From assembly GCA_028868305.1 (NCBI GenBank), contig JAGWUS010000008.1, positions 1 to 64,000 on the forward strand: a stretch of DNA of 64,000 nt, in the 5' to 3' direction. Made by a program: the position numbers and the translations under genes. Every line of letters starts with the position of its first letter. Position 1 is the stretch's first letter. Under the pieces are notes generated by a model. It saw nothing but the letters and a program-made list of their open reading frames with translations, was not told where the DNA came from and did no database searches. The stretch comes from Burkholderiales bacterium. Lineage in GTDB: Bacteria; Pseudomonadota; Gammaproteobacteria; Burkholderiales; Burkholderiaceae_C. Below are positions 26,470-35,883 of this stretch, in pieces.

Positions 26470-27774
26470 TTAGAACGACAGGACCACTGAAGTCCCAATA
26501 AATTTCTTGCTCTTTGTCAGGATTCCGTTGGCATCGGTGAAGTTGTTTCCAGTGGATTCATCCATGCGGTACTCAAGTTTCCATTGCGTATTTGCATTAA
26601 TCTGATAATTGGTTCCCAAACTAAGCCGAGTCAAATTTGCACCTTGATTGGGATCCGTCGCAAAGCCACTCGCATCCAATTCTGCACCTAATCCGATATC
26701 TGGACTTCCACCGTTATAGGCATAGGTACCACCACCGTTCTTCCTATTTTCGATCATATCTGCGCGGGCTAGCAATTGCAGACGCGGTGTCAACTTGTAA
26801 CCCACCAATGTTGAAACACCTGTCCACCCAGCGTCCCCCCCATTCGAAGCAGCATTCCGCTGCGAGCCGAATGACAGTTGACCGTTGAAGGCCCAGTCTC
26901 CGTGGGTATAGCCACCATCCAATGCCATAACGCTGAAATTACGGTTGACAGATCCATGATTGCCGGAGAATCCAACGTAGGCATATTCGTTAATAAACCA
27001 GTCTGCTCGATAGACAAGAGCGATTGACCTCGTATTCGAATTATTCGCAGCACTAGACAGTGCAGTTTTCAAAGATGGCGTAGTGTCATAGGCCGCAGCA
27101 TCTACGTTACCGACCATCCACTTGAATACGTATTTCCCGTTATCCAGCGTATGTGCCATTCCAAGCCCACTGTAAGCCGTTGCACCCAACAATTCGAACA
27201 GCGCATTGTGCGTAATAAGTTGATTGCCCAATAATGCACTAGAGTTGGCAAAGTAGAACTCATACCCTTGCCAGTCCGGGATCAGCCCGCCAATCAAACG
27301 TGTCTGCTTTGAGAGTGGAACTGATATCGAGGCCTCATGCACAGGGGCAGTGGCGCCAGGCACCAAACGCAGAGTCCAATCAACGCCCTCGCCATCCTGA
27401 CTTTCCTTTGTAAACTGCAACATTGCAACTTCATCCAAATTTCCGGCGGAAGCAGCAAATGTATGTTCACGCTTCAGGTCGTCGTATTTGAATGCTGCTT
27501 CGATGGTGCCATTGATCTTGACTCCCTTCAATCCAGCCTTCTCATTTGTATCCTCCGCCAACTCCAATTTCTGTTCCAGACGATTGACCTGCTGCTCCAA
27601 TGACGTGTTCTCTGCCTTGGTGTTCATGGCCTCGACCTTTTGCTGCAGAGACTGCAATTGTGCTTTCAGTGCAGAAATTTCCTTCTGCAAATCAGCAGCA
27701 GACTGAGCCTGCGCACTGACCCAGGGCAATGCACTTGCGAGCGCGACTACGATTAATTTTCTTTGAAAGCTCAT
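26470..27774 (-). CDS. Outer-membrane beta-barrel protein with coiled-coil N-terminus (DUF3138-like porin)
   Basis: 434 residues. Signal peptide MSFQRKLIVVALASALPWVSAQA, then a coiled coil (SAADLQKEISALKAQLQSLQQKVEAM, continuing to ~75) of the kind that trimerises porins at the periplasm. A barrel region of alternating short strands follows (TRLIGGLIPDWQGYEFYF, YVFKWMVGNVDAAAY, YKLTPRLQLLARADMIE), with a terminal aromatic residue (FIGTSVVLSF) typical of BAM substrates. I associate this with DUF3138-type exported proteins, from memory. AGGAG precedes ATG 27774. It starts 45 bases after potI, so a polyamine-uptake role is inferred. Confidence 0.7.
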   Translation of the reverse strand: MSFQRKLIVVALASALPWVSAQAQSAADLQKEISALKAQLQSLQQKVEAMNTKAENTSLEQQVNRLEQKLELAEDTNEKAGLKGVKINGTIEAAFKYDDLKREHTFAASAGNLDEVAMLQFTKESQDGEGVDWTLRLVPGATAPVHEASISVPLSKQTRLIGGLIPDWQGYEFYFANSSALLGNQLITHNALFELLGATAYSGLGMAHTLDNGKYVFKWMVGNVDAAAYDTTPSLKTALSSAANNSNTRSIALVYRADWFINEYAYVGFSGNHGSVNRNFSVMALDGGYTHGDWAFNGQLSFGSQRNAASNGGDAGWTGVSTLVGYKLTPRLQLLARADMIENRKNGGGTYAYNGGSPDIGLGAELDASGFATDPNQGANLTRLSLGTNYQINANTQWKLEYRMDESTGNNFTDANGILTKSKKFIGTSVVLSF

Positions 27775-27819
27775 CTCATACTCCTGATTTAAATCGAAAC
27801 CACACAAAACGATACCCAC

Positions 27820-28659
27820 TTAACTTGCTCTGTAGGCCGCTGCCATTTCCTGCGCCCGTCTGCGCTCGGCACGCGCCATCATCACGCTGGCAGTAAGAAC
27901 CCCCATACTGACCACCGCCACCGTCAGGGTTGCAACCGTATTGACGCTGGGACTCAACCCCAGTCGAGCCCGGCTGAAAATCGTGATCGGCATGGTCGTC
28001 GAGCCCGGTCCTGATAGAAAGGCAGACAACACAACATCATCCAATGACAAGGTAAAGGTCAACAACCACGCTGAGCCAATCGCCTGAGAAATCAAAGGCA
28101 AAGTCACCAGAAAAAACACTTGTAACGGCCGGCAACCCAAGTCTTGCGCGGCCTCTTCCAGTTGCGGGCTCATTTCTTGCAAACGCGACAGCACAACCAC
28201 CGTTGCATACGCCATGCCCAGCAGCGTATGTCCAAGCCAAATGGTTCCAAAGCCGCGTTCTGGGAATCCGAACGCACGTTGCACAGAAACCAGCATCAAA
28301 AGCAACGAGAGACCAATGATTACCTCTGGCATGACCAGCGGCGAATTCACCATGCCAGCAAACAATGTCCGCCCAGGAAAACGCTTGAACCGGTGCAGAG
28401 ATAACGCAGCCAGCGTGCCCAGAATCACCGATGAACATGCCGTCAGGAATGCAATTTCCAGTGAGAGCTTGAAACCAGAGATGATCTCTGCATCTTGGGC
28501 CAACGCCACGTACCATCGCAGAGACCAACCGCCCCAGCTAGTCACCAGCGGACTGGCATTGAAGCTCAACACAATCAGGGTAATGATGGGCAGGTAGAGG
28601 AACAGGAACACCGCAGCCATCCAGACGCGGGAGGTAGTGCGACCAGCATTGAAACTCAT
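27820..28659 (-). CDS. potI: Putrescine/polyamine ABC transporter permease PotI-type
   Basis: 279 residues, six membrane segments. The N-terminus YLPIITLIVLSFNASPL is typical of PotI/PotC. The EAA loop that contacts the ATPase is EEAAQDLGCRPLQVFFLVTLPL. FTLSLDDVVLSAFLSGPGSTTMPI is the family's conserved C-terminal motif. Partner of PotH, with ATGA overlap of stop and start. Confidence 0.92.
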   Translation of the reverse strand: MSFNAGRTTSRVWMAAVFLFLYLPIITLIVLSFNASPLVTSWGGWSLRWYVALAQDAEIISGFKLSLEIAFLTACSSVILGTLAALSLHRFKRFPGRTLFAGMVNSPLVMPEVIIGLSLLLMLVSVQRAFGFPERGFGTIWLGHTLLGMAYATVVVLSRLQEMSPQLEEAAQDLGCRPLQVFFLVTLPLISQAIGSAWLLTFTLSLDDVVLSAFLSGPGSTTMPITIFSRARLGLSPSVNTVATLTVAVVSMGVLTASVMMARAERRRAQEMAAAYRAS

Positions 28660-29579
28660 GCCCGTCCCCCTGCTGTGCTTTCGGCCTGGTATTTGTTGAA
28701 TAACGCCAACGGCACAATGATGAGTAACACCATCACAACGGCCACCGTTGCTGCCATAGGCCAGTCGTTATTGCTGAAGAACTCATCCCATAGCACCCGA
28801 CCGATCATCAGGGTCTGGGGGCCACCCAGCAGTTCAGGGATCACGAACTCACCCACGCACGGAATGAAAACGAGCATGGAGCCAGCAATGATTCCGCTCT
28901 TGGACAACGGAACCGTGATACGCCAGAAGGCCTGCCAGGGCGTTGCACCAAGGTCTAGCGCAGCCTCCAGCAGACGCAAATCCATCTTTACCAAATTGGC
29001 GTACAGAGGAAGAATCATGAAAGGCACATAGGTGTAGACCATGCCAAGCACCAGAGAAAATGGTGTGTTCATCATCTTCACGGGTTCTGAGATCAGCCCC
29101 ATGGCCATGGCGGCATTGTTAAAAACGCCGCTATCGGCCAACAACATCTTCCAGGCATAAACACGCAGCAGGAAAGACGTCCAGAAAGGCAGCATGACCA
29201 GCATAAGCAATGCTGGGCGCTTGTCCGCCGGACTTCTGGCCATGAAATAGGCAAACGGATATGCAATCAGCAGGCAGATGGCCGTGGTTATGGCTGCAAA
29301 CTTTATGGAAACCAGGTATGTCTGGATATAAAGTGAATCTTCCAGCAGGCTGTAGTAATTGCCCAGCCTTAGCTGCAGAGTGATGACACCGTCAGCCCAG
29401 GTCAGGATGTCCTTGAAGAAGACCGTGTCCATTTCTGACAGGCTGATCTTAAAAACCACCAGAAACGGCAACAGAAACACCGTCAGAAGAAACAACATGG
29501 GCACAGTGATGACAGCCGTGCGCCCCCAGCTTCCGGTGAGCTTGGCGTACAAGTTTCCGTGGATAGCAGATGTCGTCAT
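28656..29579 (-). CDS. potH: Putrescine/polyamine ABC transporter permease PotH-type
   Basis: 307 residues. N-terminal segment FLLTVFLLPFLVVFKISLSE, then ARSPADKRPALLMLVMLPFWTSFLLRVYAW, the EAA loop LEAALDLGATPWQAFWRITVPLS and FIPCVGEFVIPELLGG. These are hallmark PotH/PotB sequences. Seven bases after potG. Forms the inner-membrane channel with PotI. Confidence 0.93.
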   Translation of the reverse strand: MTTSAIHGNLYAKLTGSWGRTAVITVPMLFLLTVFLLPFLVVFKISLSEMDTVFFKDILTWADGVITLQLRLGNYYSLLEDSLYIQTYLVSIKFAAITTAICLLIAYPFAYFMARSPADKRPALLMLVMLPFWTSFLLRVYAWKMLLADSGVFNNAAMAMGLISEPVKMMNTPFSLVLGMVYTYVPFMILPLYANLVKMDLRLLEAALDLGATPWQAFWRITVPLSKSGIIAGSMLVFIPCVGEFVIPELLGGPQTLMIGRVLWDEFFSNNDWPMAATVAVVMVLLIIVPLALFNKYQAESTAGGRA

Positions 29580-29586
29580 AGTGCCA

Positions 29587-30741
29587 TTACCGAGTCAAAA
29601 CCACGACGTCGCTACCCCACCACCAAACATAAACCTTGTCGCCCCAAGTCAGGTGGGACGGGTCATGCCGAGCGGCATTGGTTTGTGTCACTTTGACAAT
29701 GGTGCCACTGGCTAGCTTGACGTGGTAAGTGGTCAGACTACCAAGGTAAGCCAGGTCTTGGATAACGCCTTCCACCACGTTGCAACCCACTTCAGCTGGC
29801 GACTCCCGCTCGCTGTCAGCAGGCGCCGATTTTTGAATCGACATTTTTTCTGGACGTATGCCCACGTGCACATCCATGCCCAAAGTCCCCGTGATCCCGT
29901 GGCTCACATAATGCCTGCAATCGGCAGACGCAATCACCACGTGGTCGGGCTGGTCTACCTCCAACGTGCCCTTGAACAGATTGACGCTGCCAATGAAGTC
30001 GGCCACGAAGCGGCAGTTGGGTGTTTCATAGATCTCGGCAGGCTTTCCAATCTGCAGAATCTTGCCTTCACTCATCACACCGATGCGTGTGGCCATGGTC
30101 ATGGCCTCTTCCTGGTCATGCGTCACCATGACACATGTCACTCCCACCTGCTCGATGATGCCGACCAGCTCCAGTTGGGTGCGTTGGCGCAACTTGGCAT
30201 CCAGTGCCCCCAGGGGCTCATCCAGCAATAACAGCTTGGGACGCTTTGCAAGGCTGCGTGCCAATGCCACTCGCTGCTGCTGCCCTCCAGACAACTGGTG
30301 TGGCTTGCGCTTGGCATAAGGCTTGAGCTGCACCAGTTCCAGCATCTGCTCCACACGTTCCTGAATCTGGTCCTTGGGCATGGCATCGCGGCGCAGGCCA
30401 AACGCAATGTTGTCCCACACCGTCAGGTGCGGAAAAAGCGCATAGCTCTGAAACATCATATTGATGGGCCGCTCATATGGCGCCAACCCCACAATGTCCT
30501 GGCCCGCGAGCAAGATCTGACCGGAGGTGGGAGTTTCGAACCCCGCCAGCATCCGTAACAAGGTGGACTTTCCACAACCTGAAGACCCCAGCAGGGCAAA
30601 AATTTCACCCTGCTGGATGTCCAGCGAAACCTCGTCTACAGCAAACACCTCGTCAAATTTCTTGACGATCCGCTTGATCTGCAGAAAAGGCGCATTGTTG
30701 CCTGTCGCCTTGTCGGGCTTTGCATTCGGTTGATTTGCCAC
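29587..30741 (-). CDS. potG: Polyamine ABC transporter ATP-binding protein PotG-type
   Basis: 384 residues. Walker [21 protein letters not shown]-loop MMFQSYALFPH, signature LSGGQQQRVALARSLAKRP, Walker B LLLLDEPLGALD and H-loop VTHDQEEAMTMA. A C-terminal TOBE/OB region (HVGIRPEKMSI) follows, as in spermidine/putrescine ATPases. The start is GTG at 30741 after AAGGA. First of the co-directional transporter genes after potF. Confidence 0.94.
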   Translation of the reverse strand: MANQPNAKPDKATGNNAPFLQIKRIVKKFDEVFAVDEVSLDIQQGEIFALLGSSGCGKSTLLRMLAGFETPTSGQILLAGQDIVGLAPYERPINMMFQSYALFPHLTVWDNIAFGLRRDAMPKDQIQERVEQMLELVQLKPYAKRKPHQLSGGQQQRVALARSLAKRPKLLLLDEPLGALDAKLRQRTQLELVGIIEQVGVTCVMVTHDQEEAMTMATRIGVMSEGKILQIGKPAEIYETPNCRFVADFIGSVNLFKGTLEVDQPDHVVIASADCRHYVSHGITGTLGMDVHVGIRPEKMSIQKSAPADSERESPAEVGCNVVEGVIQDLAYLGSLTTYHVKLASGTIVKVTQTNAARHDPSHLTWGDKVYVWWWGSDVVVLTR

Positions 30742-30781
30742 CAGAAAATCCTTTGCTGCGAGTTAATCCAGTCGTACCGAT

Positions 30782-31912
30782 TTACAGACCCGTCTTGAAA
30801 CCGGTGTAGGCACGAGTAGCCAGCCGGCGAACATCGTTGGTCAGTGCCTTGGGCGCCACCATGACAGCCATCTCTGGACCAGTCGGGAAAACCGATGGAT
30901 TCTTGGCAACATCCGGATTGATGAACTTGCGTGACTCCTTGTTGGGATTCGCATAATTCACCTTATTGGTCAGCGACGCATGCACTTCGGGGCGCAAGAT
31001 GTAGTTGATAAAGGCGTGCGCGTTCTTGGGATGTGGTGCATCTACCGGAATAGCCATCATGTCAAAGAACAGTACGCCACCATTTTTTGGCACAAACGCC
31101 ACAATATCCTGGCCCGTCTTGCCTTCTATGGCACGCTTGCGCGCGATGTTGATATCTCCATTCCAGCCCAGCGCCATGCAGATGGAGCCACCGGCCATAT
31201 CGTTAATGTAGCCAGACGAACTGAACAAGGTCACGTAGGGACGAACAGATTTAAGCAGTGCACTGGCCGCCTGATAATCCGCAGGATTCTTGCTGAAAGG
31301 GTCTTTTCCCAGGTAGTGCAAAGCCGCCGGCAACACTTCCGTTGCGCTGTCCAGAACGGACACGCCGCAAGTCTTGAGCTTGCTGATGTATTTGGGATTG
31401 AAAAACAGTTCCCAGACATTGGCTGGCATGGGCTCACCGCCAAGGGCCGCCTTGACGCGGGCAGTATTGACACCAATGGTGGTGTAACCCCAGAGCCAGT
31501 TCACCAGATGGGCATTGCCGGGATCGATGTTGGCGATCTGGGCCTGAATATCGGGATCGAGGTTCTTCAGGTTCGGCAACTGCGATTTATCTAGCTTCGT
31601 CAGCAACCCACCATCAATCTGAAGTCGTGCAAACGTGGATGATGGCACGACGATGTCGTACCCGGTCTTGCCTGCAACGAGTTTGGCATGAAGAATTTCG
31701 TTGTTGTCATAGGTGTCATAGCGCACCTTGATGCCAGTTTCTTTTTCAAAGTTGGCAATGGTGTCATCGGCGATGTAATCAGACCAGTTGTAGATATTGA
31801 GGACTTTTTCCTCCTGGGCCACGGCAGACGTCGCCGCAAACGACATCAAACCCGCAACGGCCAACCCACCAAGGAGTTTGCTCATCCATTTTGTTCCAGA
31901 CAATTTGACCAA
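30782..31912 (-). CDS. potF: Putrescine-binding periplasmic protein PotF-type (TTG start)
   Basis: 376 residues. Signal peptide up to about SAVAQ, then EKVLNIYNWSDYIADDTIANFEKETGI, the PotF/PotD N-terminal signature with the polyamine-binding WSDY aromatic cluster. Further: YDIVVPSSTFARLQIDGGLL, LVNWLWGYTTIGVN, FFDMMAIPVDAPHPKNAHAFINYILRPE. The track starts 12 codons upstream without a ribosome site. A TTG at 31912 is 6 bases after AAGGAG and is preferred. Heads the potFGHI operon, with a sigma-70-like promoter upstream. Confidence 0.92.
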   Translation of the reverse strand: MVKLSGTKWMSKLLGGLAVAGLMSFAATSAVAQEEKVLNIYNWSDYIADDTIANFEKETGIKVRYDTYDNNEILHAKLVAGKTGYDIVVPSSTFARLQIDGGLLTKLDKSQLPNLKNLDPDIQAQIANIDPGNAHLVNWLWGYTTIGVNTARVKAALGGEPMPANVWELFFNPKYISKLKTCGVSVLDSATEVLPAALHYLGKDPFSKNPADYQAASALLKSVRPYVTLFSSSGYINDMAGGSICMALGWNGDINIARKRAIEGKTGQDIVAFVPKNGGVLFFDMMAIPVDAPHPKNAHAFINYILRPEVHASLTNKVNYANPNKESRKFINPDVAKNPSVFPTGPEMAVMVAPKALTNDVRRLATRAYTGFKTGL

Positions 31913-31936
31913 TTTAATCTCCTTTGGGTTCAAACA

Positions 31937-31964
31937 AAAGTACAACACAACAAAACACTGTCAA
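31937..31964 (-). promoter_or_regulatory. Candidate sigma-70 promoter of potF
   Basis: Minus strand TTGACA (31964-31959), a 16-base spacer and TACTTT (31942-31937), about 25 bases before the potF TTG. The -35 is perfect and the -10 is weak. Confidence 0.45.
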
Positions 31965-32076
31965 AAATACACCGGTTTGGTGCACTGCGCATGCAATGCT
32001 AAACCCGCAGCCGGCCACTTTACATCCATGCAATCCCTATGCCAGGCTATAAACCCTTTGACCGTGGCACTGGCTA

Positions 32077-33444
32077 TCAGACGTGAAGCAGCAAGTGCTC
32101 ACGCTCCCATGGAGAAATGACCTTCATGAATTCATCAAACTCCAGTTCCTTGATTTCCGAGTACACGGTAATGAACTCCTTACCTAGTACTTCATGCAAA
32201 TCCGATTCCTTGCGCAACCAGTCAAGGGCTTCACCCAGACTACGGGGCAACGAATAGGCCGACAGATAGGCGTCCCCCCGCATTTCGGGTTTGGGCTTGA
32301 TCTTGTTCTTGATTCCCAGATATCCGCACGCCAGCGTCATAGCCATAGCCACGTAAGGATTGGCATCCGCACCAATCACACGGTTTTCGACGCGCCGTGC
32401 AGCAGGCGACGAAATCGGAGACCGAATGCCCACGGTACGGTTGTCATATCCCCACTCGATGTTGATTGGGGCTGCTGTGTTGCGGGAAAGTCGTCGGTAG
32501 CTGTTCACATAGGGCGCAACCAGCACCATGGCGGCAGGAATGTAGCGCTGCAAGCCCCCAATGTAGTGCATGAACATCTCTGACGGGGTTCCGTCGTCGT
32601 TGCTGAACACGTTTTTCCCGCTGGCGACATCCAGCAGACTCTGGTGCACGTGCATGGCACTGCCCGGCTCACCCGCAATAGGCTTGGCCATAAAGGTGGC
32701 GTACATATCGTGGCGCAGCGCCGCTTCGCGCACGGTGCGCTTGAAGAAGAACACTTCATCGGCTAGACCCAAGGGCTGGGCGTGGAAAAAATTGATTTCC
32801 ATCTGGCCTGCGCCCACCTCATGAATGAGTGTATCGACGTTCAGTTCCATCTTGTCGCTGTAGTCGTATATCTCTTCAAATAGCGGATCAAACTCATTCA
32901 CTGCGTCAATGCTGTAGGCCTGACGCGAAGTTTCGGCACGACCACTGCGCCCCACCGGCGGGCGCAAGAGCGTATTGGGATCGGTATTGCGAGCCGTTAG
33001 ATAAAACTCAAGTTCTGGGGCTACGATTGGCTGCAGGCCTTCAGCGGCAAACAGGTCACACACCCGGCGCAGCACGCTGCGCGGAGCAAACGGGACCAGG
33101 TTGCCATCATGGTCAAAGCAGTCATGAATTACCTGCGCAGTGGGATCAGTGGCCCACGGAACGATCCGCACGGAAGAGGGGTCCGGACGCAACTGCATGT
33201 CACGGTCTGTAGGCTCAATCACATCGTAGTAGGGCCCACTTTCTGGAAACTCGCCTGTCACGCCCATTGCAACAATGGCTTGAGGCAGGCGCATGCCCCG
33301 GTCTTCGGTAAATTTTGCACGAGGCAGGATTTTTCCACGTGCCACACCGGTCAAGTCAGGCACCAGGCACTCCACCTCGGTCACGCGGCGTTCATTGAGC
33401 CACTGCTCCAGATCGTTAAAGGTCATTGTCTTCGTTTCACTCAT
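32077..33444 (-). CDS. puuA: Gamma-glutamylputrescine synthetase (glutamine-synthetase family)
   Basis: 455 residues. ATP-dependent ligation of glutamate to putrescine, the first step of the Puu pathway. GS-fold motifs: VPDLTGVARGKILP, APELEFYL, GAGQMEINFFH, GSAMHVHQSLLD, NRTVGIRSP and ENRVIGADANPY. The sequence between (SYRRLSRNTAAPINIEWGYDN) is the PuuA-type variant and lacks the adenylylation-loop context of GlnA. ATG 33444 follows AAGGAG; the track start overlaps puuD. 35 bases after puuD. Confidence 0.9.
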   Translation of the reverse strand: MSETKTMTFNDLEQWLNERRVTEVECLVPDLTGVARGKILPRAKFTEDRGMRLPQAIVAMGVTGEFPESGPYYDVIEPTDRDMQLRPDPSSVRIVPWATDPTAQVIHDCFDHDGNLVPFAPRSVLRRVCDLFAAEGLQPIVAPELEFYLTARNTDPNTLLRPPVGRSGRAETSRQAYSIDAVNEFDPLFEEIYDYSDKMELNVDTLIHEVGAGQMEINFFHAQPLGLADEVFFFKRTVREAALRHDMYATFMAKPIAGEPGSAMHVHQSLLDVASGKNVFSNDDGTPSEMFMHYIGGLQRYIPAAMVLVAPYVNSYRRLSRNTAAPINIEWGYDNRTVGIRSPISSPAARRVENRVIGADANPYVAMAMTLACGYLGIKNKIKPKPEMRGDAYLSAYSLPRSLGEALDWLRKESDLHEVLGKEFITVYSEIKELEFDEFMKVISPWEREHLLLHV

Positions 33445-33479
33445 CACACTCTCCTTGCTGCAAGCAGCATTCTTTCGAA

Positions 33480-34256
33480 TTAACTCTTCAAAACTTTGTT
33501 CGCATGGCGCGCTTTGCAAGCATCACCAAAGGCCGCAAAAATGGCGGCATAAAACGGGTTTTCTGAGGTTTTCCACTCGGGATGCCATTGCACAGCGTAG
33601 GCAAATGTTGTTGCACCCTCGACCTCAAAAGCCTCCACCAGTCCATCCGTTGCGTACGCCAGTGCACGCAAGCCCTGTGCCAGACGGTTAACGCCCTGCC
33701 CATGCACTGAATTCACATTCACAGTTTCCGCGCCGGCCCATCCGGCAAAGACAGACCCCGGAACAATTTGGATGGGATGGCTGGGGGCGTATTGAGCCTC
33801 ATAAGACCCCTCGGGCGACTCACGATGGTCCTGCATGCCCGACAACGCGTGCACCTGCTGGTGCAGTGTGCCGCCCATCGCAACGTTGATTTCCTGGAAA
33901 CCGCGGCAAATTCCAAGCAGGGGGACGGACTGTGAAATACAAGCCTTCACCAGAGTCAAGGTCAGGTTGTCACGCTCTTCGTCCAGTGGCAGGGTCGCAT
34001 CAGTAACGGTAGCACCGAAGTGGGAAGGGTGCACATTGGAGGGCGAGCCGGTCAGCATGACGCCATCCACCAGCTCCAGCAAGCCATCAATCTGGTCCAC
34101 CGTCGCCAGTGGAAACATGACTGGCTGCGCATGTGCATTGACTTTGACAGCTCTTGCGTACTTGTCGCCCAGAAGCAGAAAGGGCATGGTTTTTTCGCCG
34201 CTTCCCAAGAGGCGATGATCCGCAGGAAGCCAGACCAGCGATGGCGGCTTTTTCAT
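33480..34256 (-). CDS. puuD: Gamma-glutamyl-gamma-aminobutyrate hydrolase (class I GATase-like)
   Basis: 258 residues. Releases GABA from gamma-glutamyl-GABA. The peptidase C26 fold shows the nucleophile Cys in PLLGICRGFQEINVAMGGTLHQQVH and the His-x-Glu in YAVQWHPEWK. GVMLTGSPSNVHPSHFG is the family's oxyanion/substrate loop. ATG 34256 follows GGAG, and the track start 31 codons upstream runs into the divergent regulatory region. Heads the puuDA-potFGHI direction. Confidence 0.92.
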   Translation of the reverse strand: MKKPPSLVWLPADHRLLGSGEKTMPFLLLGDKYARAVKVNAHAQPVMFPLATVDQIDGLLELVDGVMLTGSPSNVHPSHFGATVTDATLPLDEERDNLTLTLVKACISQSVPLLGICRGFQEINVAMGGTLHQQVHALSGMQDHRESPEGSYEAQYAPSHPIQIVPGSVFAGWAGAETVNVNSVHGQGVNRLAQGLRALAYATDGLVEAFEVEGATTFAYAVQWHPEWKTSENPFYAAIFAAFGDACKARHANKVLKS

Positions 34257-34320
34257 AAATGTCTCCGTATTCTTTAGATTATTGTCAGGCAGAATTGGCT
34301 TCACTCGGGAGCCATTTGCA

Positions 34321-34342
34321 GCAACTGGAAGGTGCCAGTTGC
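34321..34342. promoter_or_regulatory. Inverted repeat in the puuD-mocR divergent region
   Basis: GCAACTGG-aaggtg-CCAGTTGC: perfect 8-bp arms with a 6-base spacer, 64 bases from the puuD ATG and 55 from the regulator ATG. A natural operator candidate for the divergent MocR protein (inference). Confidence 0.5.
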
Positions 34343-34397
34343 CATTCAATGCGCTTTTACTTCAATCTGCCACCCAGCACAGCACACAATCCGAAGC

Positions 34398-35873
34398 ATG
34401 CTTTCTGAACTCTTACTCACCGAAATGGCTCGCCTGAGCCAGCAGGACAACATGCCCTTGCACCGGCAGTTGTACGAAGCCATGCGCCGTGCCATGCTCG
34501 ATGGCAAGCTGGCTGCAGGCGACCGACTCCCCTCGAGCCGCGAACTCACCCATGATCTGGGCCTTTCGCGCAACACCGTGGTGGCGGCCCTCAACCAACT
34601 GGGCGTTGAGGGCTATCTGATCAGCCGCGTCGGAAGTGGCACCTTTGTCAACAATAACGTCCCCCGCGCACCGCAACGCAAAAACACGGGACAGGCGCCC
34701 CGTCACCATGCAGATCTCTCCAAACGTGGTGTAGCCCTTTCCACCACATTCTGTGCAACCCAGCTGGAAATCCAGCCCTTTACACCGGGCATTGCCGACT
34801 TCAGCGCCTTTCCTGTCACGCTGTGGCAGCGCCTGCAGAACAAGCACTGGCGCATGACCTATCCAGAAATGCTGGACTACAGCTATTCTGGCGGCCATTC
34901 GCCCCTGCGGCGTGCCGTAGCTGACTACCTGCGCGTGTTTCGCAGTGTACCGCTCGAAGTGGACCAGGTCATTATCACCAGCGGCACACAGCAATCGCTG
35001 GAGCTCTGCGCACAGTTGCTGGCGGACCACAGCGACACTGTGTGGCTGGAGGACCCGGCTTACTGGGGAGCGGTCAAAGCGTTCATGGCCACAGGCCTGC
35101 GCCTGCACGCAGTCAAGGTGGATCAGCATGGCATGGGACCTTCGGCCAGTGATGAGCTAAGCCCTCCGCGACTGATCTACACCACCCCCTCACACCAGTA
35201 CCCCACGGGCGCCGTGATGTCCCTGGCCCGCCGGCAACAGATTCTTTCCATTGCACGCACGCACAATGCCTGGGTACTGGAAGACGACTATGACAGCGAG
35301 TTCCGTTTCAGCGGCCCGCCCCTGTCCTCCCTGGCCGGCCTGGATCAGGACGAACGGGTGCTCTACATGGGTTCGTTTTCCAAGGTGCTGTACCCAGGGC
35401 TAAAGCTGGGCTACCTGGTGGTCCCTAAGCGGTTAGTCAGTGCCTTCAAGCAGGCCCACTACGACTTGAACCGCCCTGGCCAAATGCCGCTGCAAGCCGC
35501 ACTGGCAGAGTTCATTGAGCTAGGCCATTTCGCCAGCGCACTGCGCCGCGCACGTCACAGCTATGCGCAACGTCGGCAGTGTCTGCTGGAAGCACTGGCA
35601 CCGTGTCTCGGTAAAAATGCACAGATCAGTGGTGCCGAGCAGGGCTTGCACCTGTGTGTACGCCTGGCCGACATACTGGACGACAAGGCCATCTCACAGC
35701 GCCTGACCAACCTGGGGCTGACCGTGCGCCCACTGTCAGCCTATTGTCTGGAGCGCCAGGATGCCAAAGGTCTGGTCATTGGATATGGCTACGCACCCAT
35801 GACGGAAATCGAACGCTGGGGGCCCGTGCTGGCCAGGGCCCTGGTGGCCGAACTGACCCGCGCGCCGCAATAG
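34398..35873 (+). CDS. MocR/GabR-family regulator (GntR HTH fused to class I aminotransferase domain)
   Basis: 491 residues. Winged helix at residues ~15-80 (PLHRQLYEAMRRAMLDGKLAAGDRLPSSRELTHDLGLSRNTVVAALNQL). The remainder is an aminotransferase-like PLP domain with ITSGTQQSLELCAQLL, VWLEDPAYWG, TPSHQYPTGAVMSL, VLEDDYDSEFRF and the PLP Lys in GSFSKVLYPGLKLGY. Such proteins sense amines or PLP adducts; GabR responds to GABA. Divergent from puuDA and convergent with puuB, it is the likely cluster regulator in place of the cupin PuuR. ATG 34398 is chosen for the HTH N-terminus; the ribosome site is weak. Confidence 0.9.
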   Translation: MLSELLLTEMARLSQQDNMPLHRQLYEAMRRAMLDGKLAAGDRLPSSRELTHDLGLSRNTVVAALNQLGVEGYLISRVGSGTFVNNNVPRAPQRKNTGQAPRHHADLSKRGVALSTTFCATQLEIQPFTPGIADFSAFPVTLWQRLQNKHWRMTYPEMLDYSYSGGHSPLRRAVADYLRVFRSVPLEVDQVIITSGTQQSLELCAQLLADHSDTVWLEDPAYWGAVKAFMATGLRLHAVKVDQHGMGPSASDELSPPRLIYTTPSHQYPTGAVMSLARRQQILSIARTHNAWVLEDDYDSEFRFSGPPLSSLAGLDQDERVLYMGSFSKVLYPGLKLGYLVVPKRLVSAFKQAHYDLNRPGQMPLQAALAEFIELGHFASALRRARHSYAQRRQCLLEALAPCLGKNAQISGAEQGLHLCVRLADILDDKAISQRLTNLGLTVRPLSAYCLERQDAKGLVIGYGYAPMTEIERWGPVLARALVAELTRAPQ

Positions 35874-35883
35874 AAGTATCCGC

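Noticed and set aside
31975-32000. NtrC-like GGTGCA/TGCA half-sites upstream of potF
   Set aside because: The half-sites are in the wrong arrangement and no sigma-54 -24/-12 element follows.
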